Part shown: positions 9,574 to 20,280 of the stretch, piece by piece
Layout: the number at the start of each line of letters is the position of its first letter
Numbering within the stretch: position 1 is the stretch's first letter
NCBI GenBank assembly: GCA_963210315.1
Contig: OY723257.1
Coordinates: forward strand, 1,550,001-1,614,000
Direction: 5' to 3'
Source of the DNA: Rhynchopus euleeides
Taxonomy: Eukaryota > Euglenozoa > Diplonemea > Diplonemida > Diplonemidae
DNA: 64,000 bases
Made by a program: the position numbers and the translations under genes
Notes under the pieces: model-generated
What the model saw: only the letters and a program-made list of their open reading frames with translations
The model's database searches: none
What the model was told of the DNA's origin: nothing

Positions 9574-10440
9574 CTACTTAACTACGCGGGCCCGCGGCCC
9601 GGTAGACTCCCCTTGTTTGAGAGAGGAGCTGCTCTGGTGGGGTGAGGGAAGTGACACAGGAGGAGGAGGAGGCGCAGGCGCCACACGGTCTGTAGCGCCC
9701 GGTGACGCGCTACGTGAGGAAGAAGGATTAAGGTAGGCCCGGAAGCCTGTAGGCGCGTGCGGTGACCGCGCACGGGCGGAGGAGGAAGAGGCACCAGAAC
9801 GGGGCCTTTGGGGAAGGGCTGCGTCAACGGACACGCCGTCGGGAGGGGAGGTAGTAGGAGAAGGTGGGTCCGGATCAGCGGCGCCCACGTCAGCGTCAGC
9901 GTCAGCGGTGGGGATCACGTGGTCGACCCTAGGCCTTTGGGCAGGCAGTGCCGGGGTGGAACCGGTATGCGCCTCTAAGGCGGTGCGCTTCAGCTGCGCC
10001 ACGGCGGGGATGGATGGCCTGACGCCGTCGGGTGAGAGCCTCCTACGAGGCTGCATCAGGTGGCGGTGGGGTGAGCCCGGGGAGCACACGGTATGGGCCA
10101 GCCTCTTCAGGATAACTGGAGGGGTGGCGGGCTCGGGAGTAGCGGGACACGGGGTCGCTTCAGGGGAGGGCTGAGGCGCAGGCACACGGGGTGGCGTGGT
10201 GGAGGGAAGATCCCCCACGGTAGGCGCAGTCGCCTCTGGGAAGGGCGGGGTTGGCGGCACATGGGGCGGCGGGGTGGGGGCGTCTGCCTCCACAGGCGTC
10301 GCAGGGGCGGGAGGGACGTGGTGGCCCTTCTTGCAGCAAGCGGTGGGGCGTCTGTCATCCAGCTCAGGCAGAGAGGCGCAGACCCCGCAGGGGGGCAGGT
10401 CATGGTCGCGGCAGCCGTGGTGGCCACGCTTGCAGCACAT
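9574..10440 (-). CDS. Hypothetical Cys/His- and Pro-rich protein
   Basis: An open frame of 288 residues from an ATG at 10440. The N-terminal 50 residues hold two related Cys/His clusters (CCKRGHHGCRDH and CCKKGHH) around CxxC pairs, suggesting zinc binding. In-frame sequence upstream of the ATG continues the pattern with CGTC. The remainder is Pro/Ala/Ser-rich with few hydrophobic residues. Near residue 230 is GFRAYLNPSSSR, which resembles the end of the LINE ORF1 at 59.5 kb (SITAYLKPRSNR). This may be the 3' part of a related retroelement ORF1 or a disordered host protein. Same strand as the host genes. I recognise no family. Confidence 0.4.
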   Translation of the reverse strand: MCCKRGHHGCRDHDLPPCGVCASLPELDDRRPTACCKKGHHVPPAPATPVEADAPTPPPHVPPTPPFPEATAPTVGDLPSTTPPRVPAPQPSPEATPCPATPEPATPPVILKRLAHTVCSPGSPHRHLMQPRRRLSPDGVRPSIPAVAQLKRTALEAHTGSTPALPAQRPRVDHVIPTADADADVGAADPDPPSPTTSPPDGVSVDAALPQRPRSGASSSSARARSPHAPTGFRAYLNPSSSRSASPGATDRVAPAPPPPPVSLPSPHQSSSSLKQGESTGPRARVVK

Positions 10441-10805
10441 GTTGGAGGAGCTGCAGGTGCCGCAGCGGAGCAGCCGGTGCGAATCGCTTCACTCCCATGC
10501 ATGTTTGCCATCCGAGGGTGTTCAACAAACACAGCTCTGCATTTTTTTTTGAAGGGAGAGGATCGCCCACAAACACACACACACGGGAATCATCTTGCAG
10601 CAATGGCAGACCGTACCAAGCAGAAACTGCTCGATGGTGTGGTATCTCCGCGGCTACCTCCACACAACGTTATGCCACGGGGGAAGCCTTCAAGGGGGCA
10701 CGAAGGCGCCTTCTGTTCGGTCGGGAATCGTTTCTGAGACAGCGATGAGCCCAACGTTTGTTTGGTGGGTGGGGGTGGGTGGGGGAGTGTATATTATAAT
10801 GATTT
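10441..10805. other. Intergenic, nothing recognised
   Basis: About 365 bp upstream of the 9.6-kb ORF. In-frame coding on the minus strand could extend slightly above 10440 as an exon, but a stop is met near 10496. Otherwise nothing identifiable. Confidence 0.5.
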
Positions 10806-11626
10806 ATTCCCGGTAATATAGAACCTCAGTCAAAATTGTGAGGAGCCGGGATCGTACAGTCATATTATTACCGGGCTGGAAATTTTTTTTCCCGGCTGGT
10901 TTTCAGCTAAATTTTGCAGGGAGCGGGAAATTTTCTATATTGGGCGGGAAATATAGTGATTTTCAGCGGGAAAATATAGTAAATGGCTGAAATCCCTGCT
11001 AAAAATCGCCGGGAAAATATAGTAAATTTTTCCCGGCCAAAAAGTGAAAATTTTCACCCAAAATTCTCCCCCAAAAAAATGTCAAAAAATTCCAAAATTT
11101 TGGAAAATTTTGCATTTTCGGCCCCAAAAACCGAAAAATGGCTGGTTTCTGACCAAACAGGCCTTCCTGTCACAGGAATGTCACCTAGATCGTGAGCTGT
11201 GGCTGTTGTGGGCGGGGAAGGCTGCAAGAAGGGCAGAACGTCCATTTCCTGGCGGTGCTCAGTCAGGAAATGCACGAGGAAGTACCCTCACGGCCCACAC
11301 ATCAAAAGATATCACCCAACTTCATGACACACTCGAGAATCAGGGCACAGAAGCCCACCGAGGACAACTTTTGTTGTCAGGAGCACACAGACAAGATGCC
11401 GCTCACACAGTCTGCTCAACATACTCGAGAATACAGTGCCCGAGGCCCCAGGGATCTGCCAGGAGAAGCTCCAGGGTAATTGATCAGCATCTGTAGCCCC
11501 AGCGTCGCAGGATTGGGGGTGCAAAGTATCGGGAGACACCTCTCCCACACACCCTTCCCTCTCCCAACAGGCCTCCAAGTTGCTCCTCACAATTTTGACC
11601 TCGGTCTATATTACCGGGAATAAAAT
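10806..11626. mobile_element. Foldback element with TTATTCCCGGTAATATAG ends
   Basis: The sequence at about 10808-10853 returns inverted at about 11578-11625, including TTATTCCCGGTAATATAG and CAAAATTGTGAGGAGC. The interior is AT-rich near the left end (repeated CGGGAAAATATAGTAAA motifs). I see no coding sequence. A clear target duplication was not found, so the exact ends are uncertain. Confidence 0.65.
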
Positions 11627-11644
11627 CACAAATTACCGGTAAAT

Positions 11645-11774
11645 ATAGGGAATATTTCCCCTCGGGGCCTGTCCAGCCCCTCGGATTTTTGATTTCCCTC
11701 GCTTCGCTCGGGAAATCAACCACCTCGGGGCTGGACAGGCCCCTCGGGGAAATATAGTCCCTATATTTCCCGGT
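11645..11774. repeat. Long hairpin, about 130 bp
   Basis: TTTCCCCTCGGGGCCTGTCC and AGCCCCTCGG on the left arm are repeated inverted on the right arm, closed by a smaller hairpin GATTTCCC...GGGAAATC with CTCGCTTCGCTCG at the tip. It lies between two mobile elements and is probably a small inverted-repeat element. Confidence 0.6.
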
Positions 11775-11782
11775 AATATATA

Positions 11783-12451
11783 CAGTATAGCCTAATATTT
11801 ATGGATTTTTAATTTATGGACACACCCCCGCAGAAATTAATTGCCTATAAATTATAAATCCACAAATCATGTGTCCATATTTCCTTGGTTGGTAAACTCT
11901 CTTTGCTTGGCCACCACATCCCCACCTTGACGGTTACAACCAAACACACCAACCATCTGACCAACAATGGATATTGCTGGTCAGATGGTTGCTGCTGCCA
12001 AGCAGGAGAACGATGGACGAGGAGGTGGTCGCTCTCGGCGAGACGGCCCAGCCGCAGTGTGCTGACTGCGGATGAGATCCGGTACGCAGTCATCCGTCGA
12101 CTGACGGATGACTGCGTACCTCTGTGAGAAGGGATGCTATCTTGGGCTTTTCGTCACATGGTGCCATTGCATTTTTCACTTTGTCTTTTTCCACAGGACC
12201 TGCAGATCGACTCGGCCTGTCAGATGGAAAGAAACGTGACTGGACCCCCTCTGAAAAACGCCACCCGACACCACCCGACTTTAGCAGTACCGTACCGTAC
12301 CGTGCTCGCTCTGCTCGCACCCCCCTCCAAAAACAAAAATAATTATTGGCCCTCCCCCCGGAAAGATCCGGAAAAAATAATTGTCCATAAATTAGAGGTC
12401 CACAAAATACCCGTCGGCGAATTATGGGCGTGTAATTTATAAGCTATACTG
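11783..12451. mobile_element. Tc1/mariner-like (pogo-type) non-autonomous element, 669 bp
   Basis: The left end, CAGTATAGCCTAATATTTA, matches the inverted right end, CAGTATAGCTTATAAATTA. TA dinucleotides flank both ends (11781-11782, 12452-12453). TA duplication with CAGTATA-type ends is typical of Tc1/mariner-pogo elements. The interior has a short frame (SARRPSRSVLTADEIRYAV) that could be a transposase remnant, but no full transposase. It also contains a perfect 18-bp stem with a GACT loop (12081-12120) and a smaller stem at 11953-11988. Confidence 0.75.
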
Positions 12452-12453
12452 TA

Positions 12454-12835
12454 GCTAAAACAGGCCCAGGGCCAGAACAGTGTTTCGATGAGGGGGGGTG
12501 GGACAGGATTTCCGCATGTTTGCGACAGTCATGCACGCATGCGCCAAGATTGGAACACCGCCAGAGAGGGGGGGGGGGGGGGGGGGGGGGTGGGGTCGGG
12601 CAGAGCGGTGGTGGATTTCTCTGGATGCGCGACACGGCAATGCACGCACAATCAAAGGCGATGTGGCTTTTCTTCACAACACAGCGGCACGGCACACTTA
12701 GAGAGCACCTCCCGCAGCGGGAGGGCAGTTCGACACACGGTGATGGCTTGCCTTGCCCGGAGGGGCAAGGGTGAATCACGAGTGAGGCGGCAGGGGGAGG
12801 GGGGGCGCCCGCCTCGCCTCGTGTTCTGAGAGTTG
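12454..12835. other. Intergenic, nothing recognised
   Basis: Downstream of the ankyrin gene; contains a G-run of about 20 at 12571-12590. No supported gene. Confidence 0.5.
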
Positions 12836-14143
12836 TCAGTATTTCTTGATGTTCTTCATCTTTGAGAGACCGTCTGTGACACCTGCGCACAGACGCGAGC
12901 ACCTGCAGCCGCAAGCGCCGGACCGCTTTGCACGCAGGAAGGCGAGTGCATCGAGGTTGCGGCTGAGCGTGGCAAAGTGAAAAGGCGTGTGCCCACTCGC
13001 ATCTTTCGCACCACTGCGCGCACCCTTTGCGAGAAGGAATTTGACGGCGTCGGCGCAGCCGACGCCTATAGCAAAGCCTTTGAACCCCACGGAGATGCCT
13101 GTTGCACCCGCAATGCCCAAAGCCCCGCAGGACGCGGCAGCGATGTGGAGCGCGGTTCTGCCCTCGCTGTCCGCCTCTTCCAGGCGCACACCCCACTTGT
13201 GCAGCACGCGCAGGGAGGGCAGCGACGCTCCGGCAGCAGCAGCGTGCAGCGGGGTCCTCCCACTGCTGTCCTTGGCGCTGGGGTCTGCACCTGCGTCGCG
13301 CAGCTGCCGCAGGACAGGGACACAGCCGTGTGACGACGCGGTGTGGAGGGGTGTCCTGCCGGCACTGTCGGGGGCAGACGGGTCAGCGCCGTGCCGCAGC
13401 AGCATGGCGACCACATCGCACACCTCATCGACCGGCAGGGTCAGCACAGCCTGCACTGCTGTGTGGAGGGGCGTGCAGCCCTGCCCATCCTGCGCGTTGA
13501 CCACCTCTGCAGCAGCGCCGTACGGCAGGCTGTCTGCGACACCCAGCAGCACACCCACCGCAGGCAGGCGGCACACAGCGCAGGCAGCGTGCAGCGGCGT
13601 CACCCCCTTGTGGTCCGCCTGCAGCAGAACCTGCCGCGGTGGCGGGGCGGCGTGGTGCGTCAGCAGCTCCAGCAGCACCGCAGTGTCCTCCAGCCGTGCC
13701 GCCGCATGTGGCAGTGGGGTGCACGCCGCCCCACAGCGCTGTGCCAGCAGGGCGGCGTGTGAGTCGACAGCGGTGACCAGCAGGCGCATCAGCAGCTTGG
13801 GCGAGGGGGCCCTGGCGCTGGTCGGGGCACCGCAGCACATGCGCCCCAGCTCTTTAGCGTATGCGCCGCTGATCCCTGCAGCGCGCAGCGCGGCCCTTGC
13901 GGCGGCAGGGCTGCAGGGGCGCAGGTCGAACACATCGCCGTCCTGCACGTCCACCTCGCTCATGCCAAGCTCCCCCTGCAGCACGCACAGGGCCTGCCCC
14001 GTGCTGCGGTGGCACAGCTCCGCCAGCTCCACGGCGACACCCAGGGCGGTGGCGGAGGCTGTCAGGAGGTGCAGCACACAGGCGTCGGGGCCTAGGGTGA
14101 CCATATGCTCGCAACCCTGCCCGTCGGAGACGAAGAAGTCCAT
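12836..14143 (-). CDS. Ankyrin-repeat protein 1 with N-terminal beta-grasp-like domain
   Basis: A single-exon frame of 435 residues. I chose the ATG at 14143 because upstream sequence in frame is homopolymer-rich. Residues 1-80 (MDFFVSDGQG to DVQDGDVFDLRP) have the pattern of a ubiquitin- or doublecortin-like beta-grasp domain and parallel the N-terminus of ankyrin protein 2 at 41.3 kb. From about residue 155 to 410 there are roughly six ankyrin repeats, shown by GVTPLHAACAV, GCTPLHTAVQ, GRTPLHTASSHG, GRTPLHAAAAG, GRTALHIAAA and GHTPFHFAT. A Cys-rich tail (CGCRCSRLC) follows. No membrane segment or signal peptide, so cytosolic or nuclear. Ankyrin repeats bind partner proteins; the partner is unknown. 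Confidence 0.85.
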   Translation of the reverse strand: MDFFVSDGQGCEHMVTLGPDACVLHLLTASATALGVAVELAELCHRSTGQALCVLQGELGMSEVDVQDGDVFDLRPCSPAAARAALRAAGISGAYAKELGRMCCGAPTSARAPSPKLLMRLLVTAVDSHAALLAQRCGAACTPLPHAAARLEDTAVLLELLTHHAAPPPRQVLLQADHKGVTPLHAACAVCRLPAVGVLLGVADSLPYGAAAEVVNAQDGQGCTPLHTAVQAVLTLPVDEVCDVVAMLLRHGADPSAPDSAGRTPLHTASSHGCVPVLRQLRDAGADPSAKDSSGRTPLHAAAAGASLPSLRVLHKWGVRLEEADSEGRTALHIAAASCGALGIAGATGISVGFKGFAIGVGCADAVKFLLAKGARSGAKDASGHTPFHFATLSRNLDALAFLRAKRSGACGCRCSRLCAGVTDGLSKMKNIKKY

Positions 14144-14814
14144 CGATGAGGCATGCAGGTGGGGTGGGGTAGGGCAGAGTAGGCCCTGAGGGGGGAGGGC
14201 GGGTGTGAACAGTGAGTGAAGAACAGCGGGAGGGTGGCTCGCAAATAGAGAGCGCAGGCGAGCAGAAGGCAGAGGGTTTGCAGAAAAAACTGACGCGGGG
14301 GCGAAGGCCATCTCGAGCATCACTCGCCTGGTCCCCCCCCCCCCCCCACACACACACACACCCTTCCCCCCCCCCCACCCCATACACCATGCCGCCCCTC
14401 CCTCGTCTTTCTCGCGGGAAGAGGGGGGGAGATAGAGCTCTCCCTTACCCTCCGTAGCACCATGCACCCCTGCACTCTCTAGGCACACACCCTCCCACTG
14501 TGCACTGCAAGGGTTTGCGGGTTTGCGAGCAACCTAAAGGAAGGCAGACGCACACCACGCCACACGGCGTGTGGGGGGGTGCCCCCCCCTCTCTCTCTCT
14601 ACTCAAGCAAAGGGGTTCGTATTGTCGTTTGGGTTAGCGTGCTGGCATATGGCGGAGTGTCCCCTAGAGTCCACAATGTGAGAACCGGGGTTTAAGAAAA
14701 GACTTGGTGTTCGCTACTGTGCGCACAAGCGGGGGGAAAAAAATCCCCCCACGCCACCGCACACATCAGGGGGAAGAATGAAGGAACGAACACATGGGGA
14801 GGGGGGGGGGGGGG
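14144..14814. other. Intergenic upstream of ankyrin gene 1
   Basis: C-runs with CACACA at about 14332-14362 and a G-run at 14801-14814 that borders element K. A promoter probably lies here, but no motif can be pointed to. Confidence 0.5.
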
Positions 14815-15957
14815 TAGGGGGGGCTAATTCAACCAAAAAAACGTTAAGATACCCCACTTTTTCAGGGAGCACCCCTAAGTGTGAAATCAAGGTTAGAAAC
14901 CGACCCAGACCGGCCTGGAAACGTGTTTCTGGGGGGTTTCGGTGACCTATGTGGTCCAGAGAGGCCCAGAAACGTGATTTTTCCTGGTTTTTTTCAGGTG
15001 GCTCAGATGTGGTACCGCTTCGGCCCCCTAAATGACCCTCGAGCAACCGCCGCCGGGAAATATTTTCTGCGGGCACTGGGGGCTTGAAGACATGTGTTTC
15101 CAGTGCATCAATGTCGTCGCACTTGAGCTACTTCGGGCCAGGCTTGATCGTCTTCGCCCCTTTCACCTTTTCTTTGAATCAAGAATACGTACGGAAAGAG
15201 TACCTGCCCTGAAGATCCGCCTTCTTTCGTACAGCGTATGCCTCATCATACGCCTCCGCATGCGAAAGGAGGGTTGCCCGCTGCCGCGCCTAATGGATCT
15301 CGTTGTCGGTAGAGAGGAGATCCATCCCGAGCTGCAGTTGTGTGCGGAGGTTCTGCCTGAATACCGTGAGCTGCCCAATGCGATAGGGGTTGGCGGCGAT
15401 CTGTCGCGATGATCACCAGGATGTGACCCCATGACAGCACTCCACCCTATCGGTGGTCAGGGGCACAGTATCCAGGGCAGCTGAGGCCTCAGGGTGTGAA
15501 AGAAGATGTCATCGCTCCTGCATCTCACTGAACCTTGCAAGGATGGCCTTCCCACCCTTTCGCGCCAGGCTGCCACCACTTCCTTCTCCGCGTGCTCTAA
15601 TGCGGGGTGGCACACCGTGAACTTGTGTGCAGAGCACTGTTGCCCCTGCCCCCGTGGTGCTGCTTGTCGCCCCCGGGTGCTCCGATGGCGATGTTTGATC
15701 GCTCCACGGCCTCAATCGGGTCTTGATCGATGAAGGATTCGGTTGAAGTCGGTTTGCATGCTGCAAACTGGCTCGGCACTGGTACCACATCTGAGCCACA
15801 AAATTAGAGTCGCAAAAAACATGCTTTCTGAGCCGAATTCGGGCCTATTCCGGTCAGATACCGAGTTTCCGGGGTGATATGGGGTGTTTCCGACCTTTTG
15901 GTGCCCATGGGGGCCTCTCTGGGGTGATGTTGAAAATTGGGGCATCTTTACGGTTTT

Positions 15958-18924
15958 CACCACGGACTAGTCGCCCGGACGACTAGTCGGGACGACGGGT
16001 GAAATGACGACGGGTGAAACGACGGGTGGCACCCGTCGACTCGACGGGTGGACCTGTCGAGTCGACGGGTGCCACCCGTCGGCACGACGGGTGAACCTGC
16101 TGAAACGACGGGTGTTCCAGCCATTTCCTGTTGATATGGGCCAATTTCCATTGAAAACTAGGGGAGTACCTTGCATGGCATCAGGTTATTTTTCACGCCG
16201 AGATATCTTCCCTGCACAGACCCACCCCCCATTACTTTCCATTTACAATTCCTAGTTGGTGAAGGGGCTGCCCACCGGTGGACCACCAGGAGGGGGGTGA
16301 GCCATCCAGGTGGGCAGGGGGCCTGGTAAAACAACTCCCTCCCACGACGTCACTCCGCTCTCGAGGACAAACAAAATCACCTACGTACCTGAACTGCCAA
16401 ACACCCCCCCCCCCTCACTTACGGGTGCGCGGATCTCATGTGCTCGTCGCGCTTTACAGTGGTTTTAAAGAGCTCGAAACAAACACAGCAACGCTTTTGT
16501 GTCAGCACGCGCGAATGGTGACTGAGGTAGTGCTGGCTCAGTCCCTTCGATTTTGCCCGTTTGCCGCACTCCTGGCATGTGACAGTGCAGGTCTGACACG
16601 GCGCGTTGTTTTGTGGCCGATGTGCAGCATCATAATGCGCAAACAGTGCTTCTCTCGTGTGGACAACTTTGGAGCACACAATGCAGATATGCTGCTGCAC
16701 AGGCACTGTACCGGATGGTGTTGGTTCTGGCACTTCTGGCACATCCTCGCTGTTGCCCCAGGATTTGGACTTGCAGATGCATGCGAGCAGCGTTGCCTTT
16801 GGAGTGGTGTTTTCCGGGTCGCCCAGAAATTGTTGGCCCCATCGCCCCCTTTTTGTGACGTGAGATCCAAGGCTGAGGGACTCGAGTCTCCGCTGCAGTG
16901 CTGCCGTTGCTCCCTTCCAACAAGCGTTCCTCGCAGTGACACAGCAGCAAAGCTTTATCGCGCCGAACTTCAGGAGGGTCGGGGTGCTCGGTTGGTCCAG
17001 CAGGCCGCACCCCTTGCCTTTGGTCCTCTGCATTTCGAAGAGCAGCAGGTCCCGTTCGGCGGTCTGCTGCGATGTCACCCTCAGGGCATGGCGTTTGGAG
17101 ACGCCATTCCCCCTCTCCAGTTCCTCGTCACTCAGGGCGAGGGGGTGTGCATCTTCTGGATCAAACCAGTGGCTCATCGAATGGATATATGTAACACCAC
17201 GCCCCTCGGATGTTCTCCCAGGTGACACCCACTCCAGGACAAACACAAGGATGTGCATTGCGATGAGCGAGAAGATGAACTCTTTCGCGCACTTTCCCTC
17301 CTGGTGGTACTTGATGGGTATGTCGTTGTAGCGGAAATGCACAAGCATTTCCATTGCAATACAGAGTAGATGCTGCACCCCCTTCGTCTTGGTAATGGTG
17401 AGTAAGCGACTCAGAACATCTCTGGCCTGGTTTCCCGTCATGTTGGAACACGTTGAGCTGCCAAGGACAGCCTTCTGCACGGCAGGTCCATCAGGCAAGA
17501 TCTCTGCGAGTATTGCGATGAACCCGTTTATGTCGTGCAGGGGGGGGTGACCCCTGCGTACAGGCTCTCAAACCCAGCTTCATGAAGTTCCTGGATGCTA
17601 GCCCTGTGGCAGGCGTGGAGCTGTTTCAACCAGTCATTTCGTGGTGTGGTACAAAACGCGCTCCTGTGCGAAGATGACCCCATCTTACTAAATGCCGACC
17701 ACAGCTCAAGATGGTCCCCTGCTACCCTAAGCAGGCGAGCCGAAACATCACGTTCGCCTTTTCGAAAACCCCTCTCTGCACTCTTGCGATTTGCTTCAGG
17801 AAGTTGAACGTGAACCACGTTCTGTACTCATCCTTCTGCTTATCGGCAACTGTCACCAACCGTGTTGCGAAGGCACCGTCGAAAATGCCTACGGCCAGCC
17901 TGCTCTGCTGGGTCTTCTGTGCCTGTTTCTTCTCCGCCTCGTACAGCTTCACCATAGCTGCAGTGCCGCGGGGCAGGCGTCGGCCATCTCCTTGAGCCCT
18001 GTCGGGTGGTCCTTCCCGTTGCTCTTCCGGAGGCCCAACCCGACAAACTCGATGTCTGACCCGCTATTGACACGGGCAGCGTACATCGTGCGACCATCCT
18101 TCGCGGTCGACTTGCTGATCACCCCACCCCCCACCTTCTCATACTTTTTGTACAGGGCAAGACTGATGATGGGATCAGTCGACTTGATGGTAGTATCCGT
18201 CAGCTTGCCGAGAAGCTGCTTCAGGGCCATGTGGCTCAACCCATCAGCATCACGCTCGACAACATACGTGTTGATCCAAGCACGTACAAACACCGTCATG
18301 TCCACAGCGCTGGCGAGGGCCTGCGCTGCAGTACGCTTTGCCGCTGGCATTGATTGGTGTGGCTCGTCTGGGTGGCCTGGGTGGTGATGATGGTATCTTG
18401 GGGTATCTTGGCCTGGGTGATGATGAGGGTACGGTATCTTGGAGACTGCCTTGTGGGTTGTGCAAGGGTTGGGGGCTGGGGCGAAAATTTGCCTGGCAGA
18501 AAAGTGATCAGCTTCATGAAGTAGGTTGCTCCGTCAAACTGACACAGTTTGTCAGAGTCAAGATCCCTCGAACAATGAAAATCCACGAGAACAGCCGTCG
18601 CACATGCACTTGAGGCCCTTCACCAACTAGGAATTGTAAATGGAAAGTAATGGGGGGTGGGTCTGTGCAGGGAAGATAGCTCGGCGTGAAAAATAACCTG
18701 ATGCCATGCAAGGTACTCCCCTAGTTTTCAATGGAAATTGGCCCATATCAACAGGAAATGGCTGGAACACCCGTCGTTTCAGCAGGTTCACCCGTCGTGC
18801 CGACGGGTGGCACCCGTCGACTCGACGGGTCCACCCGTCGAGTCGACGGGTGCCGCCTGTCGAGTTTTCACCCGTCGTCCCGACTAGTCGACCCCACCCG
18901 TCACTGCCCGACTAGTCCGTGGTG
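15958..18924 (-). mobile_element. Element B: DNA transposon with about 309-bp TIRs, relative of element A
   Basis: Positions 15958-16267 and 18616-18924 are inverted copies. The ends are CACCACGGACTAGTCG. The outer 150 bp of each TIR is an array of short direct and inverted units based on GTCGACGGGTG and CACCCGTCG. A TT may be duplicated at the flanks, but a longer duplication is absent. The interior codes on the minus strand for a protein related to that of element A plus C2H2 zinc fingers. Subterminal repeat arrays and CAC ends are features of CACTA-like transposons; assignment is inference. B sits inside element K, so it arrived after K. Confidence 0.85.
16419..18350 (-). pseudogene. Element B protein: conserved core plus three C2H2 zinc fingers, frame broken
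   Basis: Read on the minus strand. 18350-17949 gives 133 residues that could form a helical or winged-helix DNA-binding unit. 17955-17722 and 17818-17528 continue with EAGFESLYAGVTP. 17520-16419 carries LVHFRYNDIP, YIHSMSHWFDPEDAHPL and ERDL, all shared with element A, then three C2H2 fingers (CIVC...HYDAAH, CQEC...HYLSHH, CCVC...HMRSAH). The blocks are in different frames; the shifts near 17548 (a C7 run) and 17750 lie in or beside homopolymers, and the one near 17950 could instead be an intron. The shared motifs are probably the transposition enzyme core; I do not recognise the superfamily. Confidence 0.65.
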
Positions 18925-19053
18925 TTAGCCCCCCCTAGGGGGGGGGGGGGGAAAGCGATGCTATCGAACCTCGCCATTTGGCGAGGTTCAAGAAAGGCGG
19001 TGTGCCCCACCATCAGAGAGAGAGATTCAGAGGGCCCCTGCCTGAGCGTGCCC

Positions 19054-20280
19054 TCACCCCGTCACACACCCGGGGCAGAGGTGCAGCTTGCCTGCGACGA
19101 AGCGGTGGCACCCGGAGCACAGCACGCTGGCACATTTGGAACACCGGCGCGGGTGGCCCTCCTCAGCGCCACCCAACCCCACCTGGGCCCCGCACCCCGC
19201 ACAGGGGGTCTCAGGGGGGACGGTGTCTGCAGCACCACCATCGCCGCCAACAAGACCCGCCTGGGTGGGGCCACCACCGCCGCCACCACCCCCAGCAACA
19301 CTCACGGGGTGCATCTCTGTGGGGGGGAAGAGGGAGTAGAAGGAGCGGGCGACGTGGGAGGATGCGAGGAGGGTCATGCCGCATGTCCCGCACATCGCGG
19401 GGAGTGCTGCGGCAGCCGTGCCGCACCGCGGGCAGGCGTAGCAATTCGCTTGCACCGCGGAGTAGTCATCAGCCACGGCGTAGCTGCCCTGGGAGCGGCG
19501 GGGGAAGCCCATCGAGATGAAACCCGGTTTCGACGCCTGGGCGTTCTTCGCATCGAGGGTTGGCGCGTCTGCATGCCCCATGATGAGATCCCGGAAGTGG
19601 GTCTCGTTTGCGGGGACCCGGTAGTGCCCCCCCGTGGCCTCCGCCAGGATCTGCAGCACGCGCACCTGCCCCCCGATGCCCACGATGCTGCAGTGGATCC
19701 GCTCCTCCTTCAGCTTCGCAAAGGTCTCGAAGACGTCACCCGGGTCTGTTGAGCTGTTGGATGCCCATATGACCAGCACCTCGCGTGTGGCGACGGCGGG
19801 CTGCCTTTGGAGCTCGCGGAGGCACATCTCGAGGCTGTTCTGCAGGGTGGCGGTGCCGCTGCCGCAGGTGGTGCGGATGCTGGTGTCGATCACCCGCTTG
19901 AGGTTGGCAGAGCCGACCTGCAGGCGGCTCAGCTTCTCAGCGCGGCCTTCACGTGTGACGACCAGGCCCAGGTGCCCCAGGGGGCACTCCTCGAAGTACG
20001 CATCGACAAACGCGTAGCAGTTCTCCACAATGTTGGTCAGGCGGTCCGGGAGGAGGTCGCGTGTGTGCACCCCGCTCGCTCGCTGCCCCCCGTGGTCCGT
20101 CGACCCCGACATGTCCACCACCACCATGAGGTTCCGCATCACGTGGTGCCGGCGCCGCCCGCCTTGGGGGGGCTGTGCAGGTGTGGGAAGTGCGGCTGCG
20201 CCTGCACCCGATGGCGTGGCCCGGTCAGCATCGCTGTCACCTCCAGTTATCGCATCCCTGGGTCGCTTTACGCCAGACAT
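19054..20280 (-). CDS. SSL1: TFIIH core subunit p44/SSL1
   Basis: A single-exon frame of 408 residues from the ATG at 20280; in-frame sequence above it is a proline homopolymer region outside the usual protein. Residues about 48-225 form the von Willebrand A domain of the SSL1/GTF2H2 family: MRNLMVVVDMSGS (MIDAS-type DxSxS), LPDRLTNIVENCYAFVDAYF, and IHCSIVGIGGQVRVLQILAE. Next comes a C4 zinc motif (CPRCG...CGTCGMTLLASSHVARSF) and a C-terminal RING-like module (CAGCG...CSKCASVLCSGCHRFV...LHLCPGC). In TFIIH this subunit binds and stimulates the XPD helicase in transcription initiation and nucleotide-excision repair. The N-terminus is longer and more Ala/Pro-rich than in animals; a Gly-rich insert precedes the last module. 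Confidence 0.95.
   Translation of the reverse strand: MSGVKRPRDAITGGDSDADRATPSGAGAAALPTPAQPPQGGRRRHHVMRNLMVVVDMSGSTDHGGQRASGVHTRDLLPDRLTNIVENCYAFVDAYFEECPLGHLGLVVTREGRAEKLSRLQVGSANLKRVIDTSIRTTCGSGTATLQNSLEMCLRELQRQPAVATREVLVIWASNSSTDPGDVFETFAKLKEERIHCSIVGIGGQVRVLQILAEATGGHYRVPANETHFRDLIMGHADAPTLDAKNAQASKPGFISMGFPRRSQGSYAVADDYSAVQANCYACPRCGTAAAALPAMCGTCGMTLLASSHVARSFYSLFPPTEMHPVSVAGGGGGGGGPTQAGLVGGDGGAADTVPPETPCAGCGAQVGLGGAEEGHPRRCSKCASVLCSGCHRFVAGKLHLCPGCVTG

Larger units (their letters stand above)
14817..18935. mobile_element. Element K: TA-flanked element with G-run ends, hosting element B
   Basis: The left end is TA followed by GGGGGGGCTAATTC; the right end is GTTAGCCCCCC followed by TA (18936-18937). 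Outside each TA there is a further run of 14 Gs. The arms are diverged inverted repeats: the left arm has GGTGGCTCAGATGTGGTACC and the right arm its inverse near 15775-15800. Element B lies about 11 bp inside the right end. Without B the element is about 1.15 kb, the same size as D1. No coding sequence of its own is evident. Confidence 0.7.

Noticed and set aside
12987-14189. 400-residue plus-strand frame opposite ankyrin gene 1
   Set aside because: Low-complexity Ser/Ala/Arg composition and no motifs; it is the antisense shadow of a clear ankyrin-repeat gene. The same applies to 51379-53454, 22665-24143, 37265-38677, 41369-42814, 45203-46216 and 57691-59514.
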